Positions 9,377-18,140 of a stretch of DNA of 64,000 nt are shown here, piece by piece. The DNA lies in contig DYCF01000018.1 in NCBI GenBank assembly GCA_019418225.1, positions 24,597 through 88,596 on the forward strand. Reading direction: 5' to 3'. The stretch comes from Clostridiales bacterium. Lineage in GTDB: Bacteria > Bacillota > Clostridia > Lachnospirales > Cellulosilyticaceae. The notes under the pieces were generated by a model, which was not told the origin of the DNA, did no database searches, and saw only the letters and a program-made list of their open reading frames with translations. Numbering within the stretch: position 1 is the first letter of the stretch; every line of letters starts with the position of its first letter. A program made the position numbers and the translations under genes.

Positions 9377-10736
9377 TTAAGATTCCTCCTAAGATATTGT
9401 CTAAATTTTTCTCGATAAAGCCTGTATTTACATTGGCCACTACAAAGTCTGGATGATTTAAAAGCTGATATTCAAATAATATATTTGTTTGAATACCTTC
9501 AATGTTTATTTCATCTAAAGCACGTTTCATAATCTGAATGGCTTCTTCTCTTGTATCACCATAAGCAATAATCTTTGCCAACATTGCGTCGTATTGAGGT
9601 GGTACTTTGTAACCTTCATAAAGGGCAGAATCTACACGTACACCTCTTCCGCCTGGTAAGTAAAGCTCTTTGATTTCACCAGCAGAAGGTCTGAAATCTA
9701 ATTCTGGATTTTCAGCATTGATACGGCATTCTATGGCATGCCCTTTAATCTGCACCTCACTTTGGCTCACACCCAAAGGCTCACCACTTGCAATCTGAAT
9801 TTGCATTTTAATTAGGTCTATACCCGTAATCATTTCTGTTACAGGGTGTTCTACTTGAATCCTTGTATTCATTTCAATGAAATAAAAATGGCCCGATTCA
9901 TCCACGATGAATTCGATGGTTCCAGCATTTTCATAATTTACAGTTTTTGCTGCTCTAATGGCTACTTCACCCATTGCCATTCTTAAATCTTCACTTAAAA
10001 AGGGTGATGGCGCTTCTTCCATAACCTTTTGATGTCTTCTTTGTAATGAGCAATCTCTTTCTCCGAGATGAATCACATTACCAAACTGGTCACCTAATAT
10101 TTGAAACTCAATATGTCTTGGATTTTCGATATACTTTTCTAAATACATACTGCCATCACCGAAGGCACTTAAAGCTTCACTACTAGCTGCCCCAAAGGCT
10201 TCTTTAAGCTGCTCGCGATTTCTAGCAATACGCATACCACGTCCACCGCCGCCTGCTGATGCCTTAAGCATCACAGGATAGCCGATTTGCTCAGCTAACT
10301 GAATGGCTTCTTCTGTATTTTCTAGTTTGCCTTCTGAACCAGGTACGACAGGTACATCAGCTGCTATCATCATTTCTCTTGCCTTTGCCTTATCACCCAT
10401 AAGTGTAATCATCTCACTACTAGGGCCAATGAATTTAATGCCACAATTGGTACAAATCTCTGCAAACTTAGCATTCTCAGATAAAAAGCCAAAGCCTGGA
10501 TGCAGTGCATCACATCCTGTAAGTACTGCTGCACTAATAATGTTTTCTATATTAAGATAGCTATCTTTAGGAAGAGGACTGCCAATACATACTGCCTCAT
10601 CTGCAAGCGCCACATGAAGCGCATCTTTATCTGCTGTAGAATATACAGCCACAGTTTCTATTCCCATCTCCCTGCAAGCTCTAATAATTCTTACAGCAAT
10701 CTCTCCCCTATTTGCCACAAGTACTTTCTCGATCAT
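9366..10736 (-). CDS. accC: Acetyl-CoA carboxylase, biotin carboxylase subunit
   Basis: A 456-residue biotin carboxylase. It uses ATP and bicarbonate to carboxylate the biotin on AccB. The N-terminal domain begins KVLVANRGEIAVRIIRACRE. The ATP-grasp glycine loop KASAGGGGRGMRIA and the catalytic region IEFIVDE...FIEMNTRIQVEHPVTE are intact, and the C-terminal domain follows. It begins 17 bases after fabZ, in the usual order fabZ-accC-accD-accA. Confidence 0.97.
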   Translation of the reverse strand: MIEKVLVANRGEIAVRIIRACREMGIETVAVYSTADKDALHVALADEAVCIGSPLPKDSYLNIENIISAAVLTGCDALHPGFGFLSENAKFAEICTNCGIKFIGPSSEMITLMGDKAKAREMMIAADVPVVPGSEGKLENTEEAIQLAEQIGYPVMLKASAGGGGRGMRIARNREQLKEAFGAASSEALSAFGDGSMYLEKYIENPRHIEFQILGDQFGNVIHLGERDCSLQRRHQKVMEEAPSPFLSEDLRMAMGEVAIRAAKTVNYENAGTIEFIVDESGHFYFIEMNTRIQVEHPVTEMITGIDLIKMQIQIASGEPLGVSQSEVQIKGHAIECRINAENPELDFRPSAGEIKELYLPGGRGVRVDSALYEGYKVPPQYDAMLAKIIAYGDTREEAIQIMKRALDEINIEGIQTNILFEYQLLNHPDFVVANVNTGFIEKNLDNILGGILNEA

Positions 10737-10753
10737 CCTCTTATCCCTCCTAA

Positions 10754-11176
10754 TTAACCAATAGCAAAAATGAGTTCTGCCTCACAAACCTTTTTATCAC
10801 CCACATAAGCTGTTGCCTTTCCAACACCCATAGGCCCTCTTAACTTAATAATTTCACAGCACAACTTCAGCGTATCACCTGGTACAACCTTGCCTCTGAA
10901 TTTAGCTTCTTTAATCCCTCCAAAGTAAGCAATCTTACCTTTAAATTCATCCTTAGATAAAAGTGCAATAGCACCCACCTGAGCTAAAGCTTCCACAATA
11001 AGCACCCCAGGCATCACCGGTTCTACAGGAAAATGCCCCTGAAAGAATGGCTCATTAATCGTCACATTCTTATAACCAACAGCACCATTCCCATCCTCAG
11101 CAATCTCAGCCTTATCCACCAGTAAAAAAGGATATCTGTGCGGAATAATCTCCATAATCTGTTTCACATCCAACAT
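10754..11176 (-). CDS. fabZ: 3-hydroxyacyl-ACP dehydratase FabZ
   Basis: A 140-residue hotdog-fold dehydratase that removes water from 3-hydroxyacyl-ACP in the elongation cycle. The family motifs HRYPFLLVD and GHFPVEPVMPGVLIVEALAQ hold the catalytic His and Glu. It has the normal length. A GGAGGG-type ribosome site precedes the ATG. It is separated from accB by 400 bases that contain a large inverted repeat, which is unusual for this otherwise compact operon. Confidence 0.95.
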   Translation of the reverse strand: MLDVKQIMEIIPHRYPFLLVDKAEIAEDGNGAVGYKNVTINEPFFQGHFPVEPVMPGVLIVEALAQVGAIALLSKDEFKGKIAYFGGIKEAKFRGKVVPGDTLKLCCEIIKLRGPMGVGKATAYVGDKKVCEAELIFAIG

Positions 11177-11380
11177 CTTCTCATCCCTCCTACTTTCTAC
11201 TTCTCAATCTACTCCAACCTAAGTCTACGTTATTCAACTTCATACTTATTACATCTATCATTATTCAATCATTTCTTATTAGTAATTTATCGATATCCTT
11301 GCTACTATGTCTACGCCAACTATTACCTTGTATTTTTCCCAAGCAGATACAGTTAACTTCTTCTTTTCTCCACTACACTA

Positions 11381-11563
11381 GTTTGTGTGTGTGGCTACTA
11401 CTAGTCTGCCTGTGGAGTAATTTGATGAAGCTCTTAGTGAAAATTTAAGGAGCTTTTAGCACTGCTGTTTGAACGCAGTGAGTTCAGTGCGTTTCTTTAA
11501 TTTTTGAACTTAGAGCTTCACAAATTACGGAAGGTGCAGCTAGTAGTAGCCACACACACAAAC
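11381..11563. repeat. 183-bp structured inverted repeat inside the fab-acc operon
   Basis: The outer arms 11381-11404 and 11540-11563 are complementary over all 24 bases (GTTTGTGTGTGTGGC...). A second stem pairs 11417-11434 with 11511-11528 (8 + 9 bp with one bulged A). At the tip two hairpins compete: CACTGC 11460-11465 with GCAGTG 11475-11480, or AACGCA 11472-11477 with TGCGTT 11488-11493; they share bases 11475-11477. There is no ORF and no T-tract. The remaining 11177-11380 is CT-rich and holds nothing I can name. It is either a mobile palindromic element or a structured leader for fabZ-accCDA. Confidence 0.8.
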
Positions 11564-11575
11564 AATCATTCTTTA

Positions 11576-12085
11576 TTACCTCACCATAAATAATGGTTGG
11601 CCGTATTCTACCATGTCTTCATTTTGGACTAAGATTTCTACGATTTCGCCGTCTACTTCTGCTTCCACTTCGTTCATTAGTTTCATTGCTTCTATGACGC
11701 AGACAACATCGCCTTTTTTCACGTAGTCACCTACTTTTACAAAAGGTTCAGCGCCAGGTGCACTTGCACTATAGAATGTCCCTACCATAGGTGCCTTAAT
11801 GCTTTTTTGAGATACTGACTTTGTATCAGCACTTACAACATGCACTGCATTCTCCTCTGTATGGCTCTCATTGCCACAACTATCATCTTGGATATTTTCG
11901 TTGCTATAGCTACCTGATTCAAATTGATATGCTGAATCAACTTGACCGTCACCTATGCCGTTTGCACTAACTACAGTAACTTCTTTTTTAAGCTTTAGCT
12001 CAAACTCATCACATTTTAATGATAAATTTGTAAGTCCTGCTTCTTTAAACGCTGATACAAGTTCCTTTACTTTATTAATTTCCAT
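11576..12085 (-). CDS. accB: Biotin carboxyl carrier protein of acetyl-CoA carboxylase
   Basis: A 169-residue BCCP. The C-terminal 75 residues are the biotinyl domain, with the lysine to be biotinylated in IEAMKLMNEVEAEV and the thumb-type segment SASAPGAEPFVKVGDYV. The N-terminal part (about 1-35) is the helical assembly region. The middle is a flexible Ser/Glu/Asn-rich linker. It carries carboxybiotin between AccC and AccAD. It starts 4 bases after fabF stops, and biotin for it may depend on bioB at 57.8 kb. Confidence 0.96.
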   Translation of the reverse strand: MEINKVKELVSAFKEAGLTNLSLKCDEFELKLKKEVTVVSANGIGDGQVDSAYQFESGSYSNENIQDDSCGNESHTEENAVHVVSADTKSVSQKSIKAPMVGTFYSASAPGAEPFVKVGDYVKKGDVVCVIEAMKLMNEVEAEVDGEIVEILVQNEDMVEYGQPLFMVR

Positions 12086-12089
12086 GGTT

Positions 12090-13328
12090 TTATTCCTCCC
12101 ATTTTTTCACAATAAGAGTGGCATTATGTCCTCCGAAACCTAATGAATTACTCATCGCATAACGTACCTTTTGGCTTCTTCCTTCATTTGGTACATAATC
12201 TAAATCACAATTTTCATCTGCTACTTCATAACCAATGGTTGGTGGTATAAAGTCTTCTTCTACAGCTTTCACTATGGCTACAGCTTCTACGCTTCCTGCT
12301 GCGCCTAAAAGATGTCCCATCATAGATTTAGTTGAACTTACAGCCACTTTTGTATTTTCACCAAATACTGATTTTATTGCCTCTGTTTCATATAAATCGT
12401 TAAACTCTGTACTTGTCCCATGGGCATTAATGTAGTCTATCTCCTCTGGTTTTATGCCCGCTTCCTGTATTGCTAATGCCATAGCGCGCGCCGCACCCTC
12501 ACCATTTTCTGCTGGTTTTGTAATATGATAGGCATCACCTGTTGCACCATATCCTACAATTTCACCTAAGATTCTAGCGCCTCTTTCTATAGCATGGTCT
12601 AAAGTTTCAAGAACTAAGATACCTGCACCCTCACCAAGTACGAATCCATTTCTCTCTTTATCAAAAGGAATAGACGCACGCTTTGGATCTTGTGATGTGC
12701 TAAGTGCTGTTAATGAATTAAAACCAGCAATCCCAATTGGGCAAATACAACTTTCTGTACCACCGGCAATGATGACATCATTAATACCTGCTTGCAGGTT
12801 TCTATACGCTTCTCCAATGGAATGTGTCCCTGATGCACAAGCTGTTACAACTGTACTGCATACACCTTTTGCACCTAATCTAATGGATACGTTTCCTGCT
12901 GCCATATTGACAATTGCCATAGGAACAAAAAGCGGTGAAACTCTTTTAGCCCCTTTTTGATGAAGCTTCAATACCTCTTCTTCTATCACGCCCAATGCGC
13001 CTACTCCGCTACCAATAATAACGCCTACGCGGTTTGCATCTTCTTTTGTCATATCCAAATTTGCCATTTCTACTGCCTTATGACTTGCATAAACGGCAAA
13101 CTGTGAAAAGCGAGCCATTCTTTTTGCTTCGCGTCTATCTAAGTATGGTTCTGGACTAAAATCTGTTACACTCCCCGCTACACGCACTTGTATATCTTCA
13201 AGTTGCAATGCTTCAGGTAATAACTTAATACCGCAGGCACCTTCTTTTAATGAATCCCAAAATGTCTCTATTGTATTTCCTACTGGTGAAACTACACCCA
13301 TTCCTGTGATAACTACTCGCTTGTTCAT
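12090..13328 (-). CDS. fabF: 3-oxoacyl-ACP synthase II
   Basis: A 412-residue condensing enzyme that extends acyl-ACP with malonyl-ACP. The Cys-His-His triad is visible: Cys in VTACASGTHSIGEA, His in NAHGTSTEFND, and His in MGHLLGAAGSVEA. The N-terminus RVVITGMGVVSPVGN is typical. It sits between fabG and accB in the conserved Firmicutes order. Confidence 0.97.
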   Translation of the reverse strand: MNKRVVITGMGVVSPVGNTIETFWDSLKEGACGIKLLPEALQLEDIQVRVAGSVTDFSPEPYLDRREAKRMARFSQFAVYASHKAVEMANLDMTKEDANRVGVIIGSGVGALGVIEEEVLKLHQKGAKRVSPLFVPMAIVNMAAGNVSIRLGAKGVCSTVVTACASGTHSIGEAYRNLQAGINDVIIAGGTESCICPIGIAGFNSLTALSTSQDPKRASIPFDKERNGFVLGEGAGILVLETLDHAIERGARILGEIVGYGATGDAYHITKPAENGEGAARAMALAIQEAGIKPEEIDYINAHGTSTEFNDLYETEAIKSVFGENTKVAVSSTKSMMGHLLGAAGSVEAVAIVKAVEEDFIPPTIGYEVADENCDLDYVPNEGRSQKVRYAMSNSLGFGGHNATLIVKKWEE

Positions 13329-13340
13329 TTTATTTCTCCT

Positions 13341-14084
13341 TTACATTGCCATTCCACCATCAACTCTTAGCACTTCACCTGTCACATAACTTGATAAATC
13401 ACTGGCTAAAAATAGGGCAGCTTTTGCGACTTCTTCAGTTTTGCCAAATCGTTTCATAGGTATACTGCCCGTTACAGTTTCCTTTACAGTGTCACTTAGA
13501 ACATCTGTCATCTCTGTCTGAATGAATCCTGGTGCAATAGCATTAATACGGATATTTCTACTTGCAAATTCTTTTGCTACAGATTTGGTAAAGCCAATGA
13601 GTCCAGCCTTTGACGCTGCATAATTGCTTTGGCCCACATTACCCATAAGCCCCACTACAGATGTCATATTAATGATGCTACCACCTGTTTTGAGCATGGC
13701 TCTTGAAGCTTCTTTAGTACAATTAAATGCACCTTTTAAATTCACTTCAAGGACGCGGTCAAATTCCTCTTCCTTCATGCGAAGCAGCAGCATATCCTTG
13801 GTAATTCCTGCATTATTTACTAAAATATCAAGTTTACCAAATGCCTTTACAGTCTCACTAATCATAGCTTTTGCTTCTTCACTCTTTGAAACATCACAGC
13901 GAATTGCCTTCGCCTTAACGCCCATTGCTTTAATTTCTTCTACTAATTTTTTTGCCTCTAACTGGCTGCCTTCACTTGTATAGTTGACAACAATATCAGC
14001 ACCTTGCTCTGCAAAACATAAACTAATCGCTCGGCCGATGCCACGTACACCGCCAGTAATGAGTGCTACCTTACCTTTAAGCAT
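13341..14084 (-). CDS. fabG: 3-oxoacyl-ACP reductase
   Basis: A short-chain dehydrogenase of about 247 residues that reduces 3-oxoacyl-ACP with NADPH. It shows the cofactor loop GGVRGIGRA, the NNAG motif, and the catalytic Ser (NMTSVVG), Tyr and Lys (YAASKAG). An upstream in-frame GTG at 14093 exists, but the ATG at 14084 is preceded by AGTAGG at a normal distance and begins the protein as MLKGKVALITGG. I therefore use 14084. It overlaps the end of fabD by 8 bases. Confidence 0.95.
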   Translation of the reverse strand: MLKGKVALITGGVRGIGRAISLCFAEQGADIVVNYTSEGSQLEAKKLVEEIKAMGVKAKAIRCDVSKSEEAKAMISETVKAFGKLDILVNNAGITKDMLLLRMKEEEFDRVLEVNLKGAFNCTKEASRAMLKTGGSIINMTSVVGLMGNVGQSNYAASKAGLIGFTKSVAKEFASRNIRINAIAPGFIQTEMTDVLSDTVKETVTGSIPMKRFGKTEEVAKAALFLASDLSSYVTGEVLRVDGGMAM

Positions 14085-15021
14085 GAGTGACACCTACTTT
14101 CTCTATCACATTTTGCAGTGTCTCTAAATTTTCTATATTATAAACGTCTACCGTTTGATTAATTTTCTTAACTAAACCACTTAAAGTGCACTTAGGACCT
14201 ACTTCAATAAATGTATCAAAACCTTGTGCTACAAGGTTCATGATACTCTCTCTAAAGCGTACTCCCTTAATGACTTGTAGTGGAATATTTTCTTTAACTT
14301 CTTTAGCATTCATAAACTGAGCTGTGACATTGCTTACAATTGGACAAGTCGGTTCATTAAATGTAAGGTCATCTAATTTCTTAGCAAGTTCCTTAGCCGC
14401 CTGCTCCATCAGTAAACTATGAAATGCCCCACTCACCTTTAAAGGAATAACGCGTTTAGCGCCTGCTTCTTTTAAAGCAATAGCTGCTTCTTCTAGTGCC
14501 TCTTTGGTACCTGCAATGGTAACTTGGCCTTCGCAATTGTCATTTGCCACACTTACCCATGAGCCCAACCTTTGACTCACAACCTCACAGATTTCATCAA
14601 CCTGCATCCTCTTCATTCCTATAACGGCATACATGCCTCCAGGATACCTTATAGCACATTCCTCCATGAGCTTAGCACGTTCTTCGACTAAAGCTAATGT
14701 TTCTTCAAAGCCTAAAACACCACTTGCCACAATCGCATCATATTCTCCAAGACTAAACCCTAGTACACAAGAAGGTTTAATTCCCCCCGCTTCTAAGGCC
14801 TTATAGATTCCATAGTTGGTAGTAAATAAGGCAGCTTGTGTATAACGTGTTTGATTAATAAGTTCATTTTTATTTTCAAAGCAAACTTCTTTTAAATTCC
14901 AATCTAATAATTCATCTGCCTGATCAAATATTTGCTTTGTCTCTGTATAATAATTGTATAATTCCAGTCCCATTCCAGCATGCTGTGCACCCTGTCCAGG
15001 AAATAATATTGCCACCTTCAT
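14077..15021 (-). CDS. fabD: Malonyl-CoA:ACP transacylase
   Basis: The protein transfers malonyl groups from CoA to ACP. The motifs are LFPGQGAQHAGMG at the N-terminus, the nucleophile GFSLGEYDA, and the catalytic His in GAFHSLL. The reading frame is open up to 15078, but AGGAGG at 15031-15036 lies 9 bases before the ATG at 15021, and the protein then begins MKVAILFPGQ as in the family. The extra 19 residues upstream are therefore not used. The 190-base gap to fabK is filled with TTTAATCTTTAA-like AT repeats. Confidence 0.95.
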   Translation of the reverse strand: MKVAILFPGQGAQHAGMGLELYNYYTETKQIFDQADELLDWNLKEVCFENKNELINQTRYTQAALFTTNYGIYKALEAGGIKPSCVLGFSLGEYDAIVASGVLGFEETLALVEERAKLMEECAIRYPGGMYAVIGMKRMQVDEICEVVSQRLGSWVSVANDNCEGQVTIAGTKEALEEAAIALKEAGAKRVIPLKVSGAFHSLLMEQAAKELAKKLDDLTFNEPTCPIVSNVTAQFMNAKEVKENIPLQVIKGVRFRESIMNLVAQGFDTFIEVGPKCTLSGLVKKINQTVDVYNIENLETLQNVIEKVGVTHA

Positions 15022-15212
15022 TTTGCCTAACCTCCTAAGTATCTTCATGTATTTTCTTGTATCTCTTCTTGTCCCCACTCAGTTATCTCTATGCAGACTA
15101 TATTGCCACTTCTCTCATTAACTTTTCATTTTTCGCTTTTAATTTTTAATCTTTAGCTTTTAATCTTTAATCTTTAATTTTTTGCTCTTTGCTTCTGGCG
15201 TCTAAGCATCTT

Positions 15213-16130
15213 TTAATGCATAAGCTCTTTTGCCTTCCCGACGATATCTTCAATAATTTCTTTAGCTGTCTCTTCTTTTTTCACCATACCTGCGATTTGT
15301 CCTGCAAGTACAGAGCCATTATTCACATCGCCTTCAATAGCTGCTCTTCTTAAAGCACCTACACCTAACTTATTTAATTCTTCCTGATTAGCACCTGCTT
15401 TTTCAAGTTTATCAAAGGCTCTTGTTAATTGATTTCTAAGACTTCTTACAGGATGTCCTGTTGAACGCCCCGTAACAACTGCATCAATGTCACTTGCTTT
15501 AATAACTCTTTGCTTATAGCTCTCTGGAATCTGACATTCCTTAGCTACTAAAAATCTTGTACCAATCTGCACGCCCTTTGCACCTAACATGAAAGCTGCT
15601 GCCATGCCGCGCCCATCAGCAATGCCACCTGCTGCAATTACAGGAATACTTACGGCATCAACTACCTGTGGTACAAGTGTCATCGTTGTAAGTTCACCAA
15701 TATGTCCACCAGATTCACAGCCTTCTGCAATGACTGCATCTGCGCCACTTCTTTCCATGCGTTTTGCCAACGCTACTGAAGGTACGACTGGTATAACTTT
15801 AATGCCTGCAGCTTTGAGCACTTCCATATACTTGCCAGGATTTCCTGCGCCCGTTGTCACAACAGCTACCTCTTCTTCAAGAATAACTTGCATAACTTCT
15901 TCCACATAAGGACTAAGCAACATAACATTCACGCCAAAAGGCTTATCTGTAAGCTTTTTACATGCTCTAATTTCTTCTCTTACCCACTCACTTGGGGCAT
16001 GCCCTGCAGCAATAATGCCTAAGCCACCGGCATTAGACACTGCTGCTGCTATAGAATGCGTTGCAATCCAAGCCATTCCCCCTTGGAAGATTGGATAAGT
16101 AATATCTAGTAAGTCGCAGATTGTTTTCAC
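15213..16130 (-). CDS. fabK: Enoyl-ACP reductase II (FMN-dependent)
   Basis: A 305-residue FMN-binding TIM-barrel enzyme that performs the last reduction of each elongation cycle. Seen: the YPIFQGGMAWIATHSIAAAVSNAGG start, the GGHIGELTTM phosphate loop, and VIAAGGIADGRG and GAKGVQIGTRFL near the FMN. No fabI is seen in the window. Its place between acpP and fabD is the classic streptococcal/clostridial one and separates it from nitronate monooxygenases of the same fold. Confidence 0.95.
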   Translation of the reverse strand: MKTICDLLDITYPIFQGGMAWIATHSIAAAVSNAGGLGIIAAGHAPSEWVREEIRACKKLTDKPFGVNVMLLSPYVEEVMQVILEEEVAVVTTGAGNPGKYMEVLKAAGIKVIPVVPSVALAKRMERSGADAVIAEGCESGGHIGELTTMTLVPQVVDAVSIPVIAAGGIADGRGMAAAFMLGAKGVQIGTRFLVAKECQIPESYKQRVIKASDIDAVVTGRSTGHPVRSLRNQLTRAFDKLEKAGANQEELNKLGVGALRRAAIEGDVNNGSVLAGQIAGMVKKEETAKEIIEDIVGKAKELMH

Positions 16131-16147
16131 TACTGACTCCCCCTTTT

Positions 16148-16375
16148 TTATGCTTGGTTTTCACTAATATAATCCATCGCATCTTGTACTGTTTTAATTT
16201 TATCTAAATCTTCATTATCGATTGATACATTAAACTCTTCTTCAATTCCCATAACAACTTCAAATAAATCTAATGAATCTGCACCTAGGTCTTTTGTAAA
16301 GCTTGCTTCTGGTTTAACTTCACTTACCTCTACACCTAATTTTTCTGCAATAATTTCTTGTAATCTTTCTAACAT
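16148..16375 (-). CDS. acpP: Acyl carrier protein
   Basis: A 75-residue acidic four-helix protein. The serine that receives 4'-phosphopantetheine is in DLGADSLDLFEVVM, about residue 35. It carries the growing acyl chain between the Fab enzymes. It lies between fabH and fabK, 17 bases upstream of the fabK start, and has an AGGAGG site before the ATG. Confidence 0.97.
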   Translation of the reverse strand: MLERLQEIIAEKLGVEVSEVKPEASFTKDLGADSLDLFEVVMGIEEEFNVSIDNEDLDKIKTVQDAMDYISENQA

Positions 16376-16435
16376 TTTTATGTCCTCCTAAAGTTAATTT
16401 TCAGTTTTTAATAATTTAGTTTCATTTATTGTGTA

Positions 16436-17395
16436 TTACCACTTAATAAGCATCGTGCCCCAAGTAAGTCCTGCACCAAAGCCTGAGAGAATGATTAAAT
16501 CTCCTGGTTCAAATAATTCACTTGCTTCATAGAGTGCCATAGGAATACTTGCTGCTGATGTGTTGCCATATTCTGAAAGGTTCTTAAAAAAGCAGTCCTT
16601 AGGCATATCTAATTTACGCGCAACGCTATCCATGATACGGCTATTGGCTTGATGCAAGATATACCACCTTACATCGCTACTTGTAAGTGCCTGTGTATCT
16701 AGTAAACTTTTGATGCTCTCTGGTACCTTGGTTGTCGCAAAGGCATATACTGTCTTACCATTCATCCCAATTACCCTCGGCGCTACTTCACCTTCATAGA
16801 AGGTCTTATCGCCTTCTCCTGTAGGTAAGGTAATTTCATCAGCTCCCTTAGGGTCACATCCTGTTTGAATGGCTAAAACTTGATTTTCATCACTTACCTT
16901 ATACACGGCAGCACCCGCCCCATCTGCAAATAAAACACAGGTTCCGCGGTCTTGCCAGTCGACTACTCGGCTTAGCACCTCCGCACCTATGACAAGGGCA
17001 TTTTTATACGTGCCTTTTTCAATCATGCTAACTGCTACATCTGATGCCACAATAAACCCACTACATGCTGCAGTAATATCAAAGCACATTGCCTTTGTGG
17101 CACCTATAATTTGTGCTACCTTGCATGCTGTACTTGGCATTGTGGCATCTGGTGAAACTGTCGCCACAATGATTAGCTCTATTTCTTCTGTCATTAAGCC
17201 CGCCTGCTGCACAGCTTCCTTAGCGGCTTCACTTGCTAATTGCGTCGTCGTCTCTGTCACTGCCACATGTCTTCTTTCAATACCAGTACGTGACTTAATC
17301 CATTCATCATTGGTATCTACCATTTGACTAAGGTCTGCATTGGTTAATACTTTGCTTGGAACAGATTTCCCAAGGCCTGCAATTTTAATGCCCAT
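16436..17395 (-). CDS. fabH: 3-oxoacyl-ACP synthase III
   Basis: A 319-residue initiating condensing enzyme that joins acetyl-CoA (or a branched primer) to malonyl-ACP. The catalytic Cys is in DITAACSGF, the His in ILHQANSRI and the Asn in EYGNTSAASIP. The length is normal. It follows fabT by 40 bases in the same operon. Confidence 0.97.
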   Translation of the reverse strand: MGIKIAGLGKSVPSKVLTNADLSQMVDTNDEWIKSRTGIERRHVAVTETTTQLASEAAKEAVQQAGLMTEEIELIIVATVSPDATMPSTACKVAQIIGATKAMCFDITAACSGFIVASDVAVSMIEKGTYKNALVIGAEVLSRVVDWQDRGTCVLFADGAGAAVYKVSDENQVLAIQTGCDPKGADEITLPTGEGDKTFYEGEVAPRVIGMNGKTVYAFATTKVPESIKSLLDTQALTSSDVRWYILHQANSRIMDSVARKLDMPKDCFFKNLSEYGNTSAASIPMALYEASELFEPGDLIILSGFGAGLTWGTMLIKW

Positions 17396-17435
17396 TTCTT
17401 TTCACCTCTTTACATTTGGTTTAACTCTCTATGAC

Positions 17436-17882
17436 TTAATATTTCTCATAAGTTTCTTTCACAAAATGATTAAGTGCACTTAATGCTTGGATTAGGACAT
17501 CTACTTGGTCTTCTTCAATGTCCGCTAACATTTTCTTAATCATCACATGGTGAAAACGACTATGTAATTTATAAGCAATAATTCCTTTTCTTTTAAGAAC
17601 GATTTTTACAATACGTCTATCATCTTCTTGCCGCATTCTATCTACATATTCTTTTTTCACCAAACGATTAACCATCGTTGTCAGTGTTCCTACTGTAACC
17701 CCCAACTTTTTAGCAATCTCTGTCATGGTGCCACCATTAAGACCTATAGCTTCAATAGCATGCAATTCACTAATGGTTAAATCATTCATGGGACCTCTGC
17801 TTAACGCATTTCTTTCAATGGCTGTAATCTTATTAAAAGAGTCTACCAACAGCTCATTGATGACCTCCTCCCCACGCTTCAA
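17436..17882 (-). CDS. fabT: MarR-family repressor of fatty-acid synthesis, FabT-like
   Basis: A winged-helix regulator of about 148 residues: LTISELHAIEAIG, a recognition helix MTEIAKKLGVTVGTLTTMV, and a wing DDRRIVKIVLKRKG. In streptococci and relatives FabT, bound to acyl-ACP, represses this operon. The start was decided from the sequence. The -10 box (17943-17948) lies downstream of the first possible ATG (17960), so that ATG cannot be on the main transcript. A TTG at 17882 has AGGAGG seven bases upstream and gives the usual family length. The first operon gene being the regulator fits autoregulation. fabM, often next to fabT, is absent here. Confidence 0.9.
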   Translation of the reverse strand: MKRGEEVINELLVDSFNKITAIERNALSRGPMNDLTISELHAIEAIGLNGGTMTEIAKKLGVTVGTLTTMVNRLVKKEYVDRMRQEDDRRIVKIVLKRKGIIAYKLHSRFHHVMIKKMLADIEEDQVDVLIQALSALNHFVKETYEKY

Positions 17883-17921
17883 CCTCACACCTCCTAATTT
17901 GGAATATTTTTTACTTTTAAC

Positions 17922-17971
17922 CTCAAACCTTTCTAGGTTCAAAGTATATTGGGAAATCATCTAGTTGTCAA
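17922..17971 (-). promoter_or_regulatory. fab operon promoter with a partial FabT-like operator
   Basis: TTGACA (17966-17971) and TATACT (17943-17948) are 17 bases apart, a near-consensus promoter for fabT and the genes after it. Directly after the -10 come TTTGAACCT and AGGTTTGAG, an imperfect TTTGA-type inverted site that overlaps the expected transcription start. Confidence 0.75.
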
Positions 17972-18007
17972 TGTATTTTCTTAAAGTTTACTGACTTTTT
18001 AATACTA

Positions 18008-18069
18008 TTGACAAAACTCTAAAGCACGCCTATACTTTGAATATCAAACCTTTCGCTTTGATTTTCAAA
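18008..18069 (+). promoter_or_regulatory. Divergent promoter with two FabT-like boxes
   Basis: TTGACA (18008-18013) and TATACT (18031-18036) are 17 bases apart. Two 13-bp palindromes follow: TTTGAATATCAAA (18036-18048) and TTTGATTTTCAAA (18057-18069). Their starts are 21 bases apart, two helical turns, so two dimers could bind on one face. The pattern resembles FabT sites as I recall them. Confidence 0.75.
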
Positions 18070-18140
18070 GTATTATTTTTAGAAAAATTTTCTTGTGAGA
18101 AAGGACATAAACTTTTATAGTTTTATGTATAGGTAAAAAT

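Noticed and set aside
16989..17327. Antisense frame of 112 residues over fabH
   Set aside because: Shadow of a strongly supported gene; no ribosome site.
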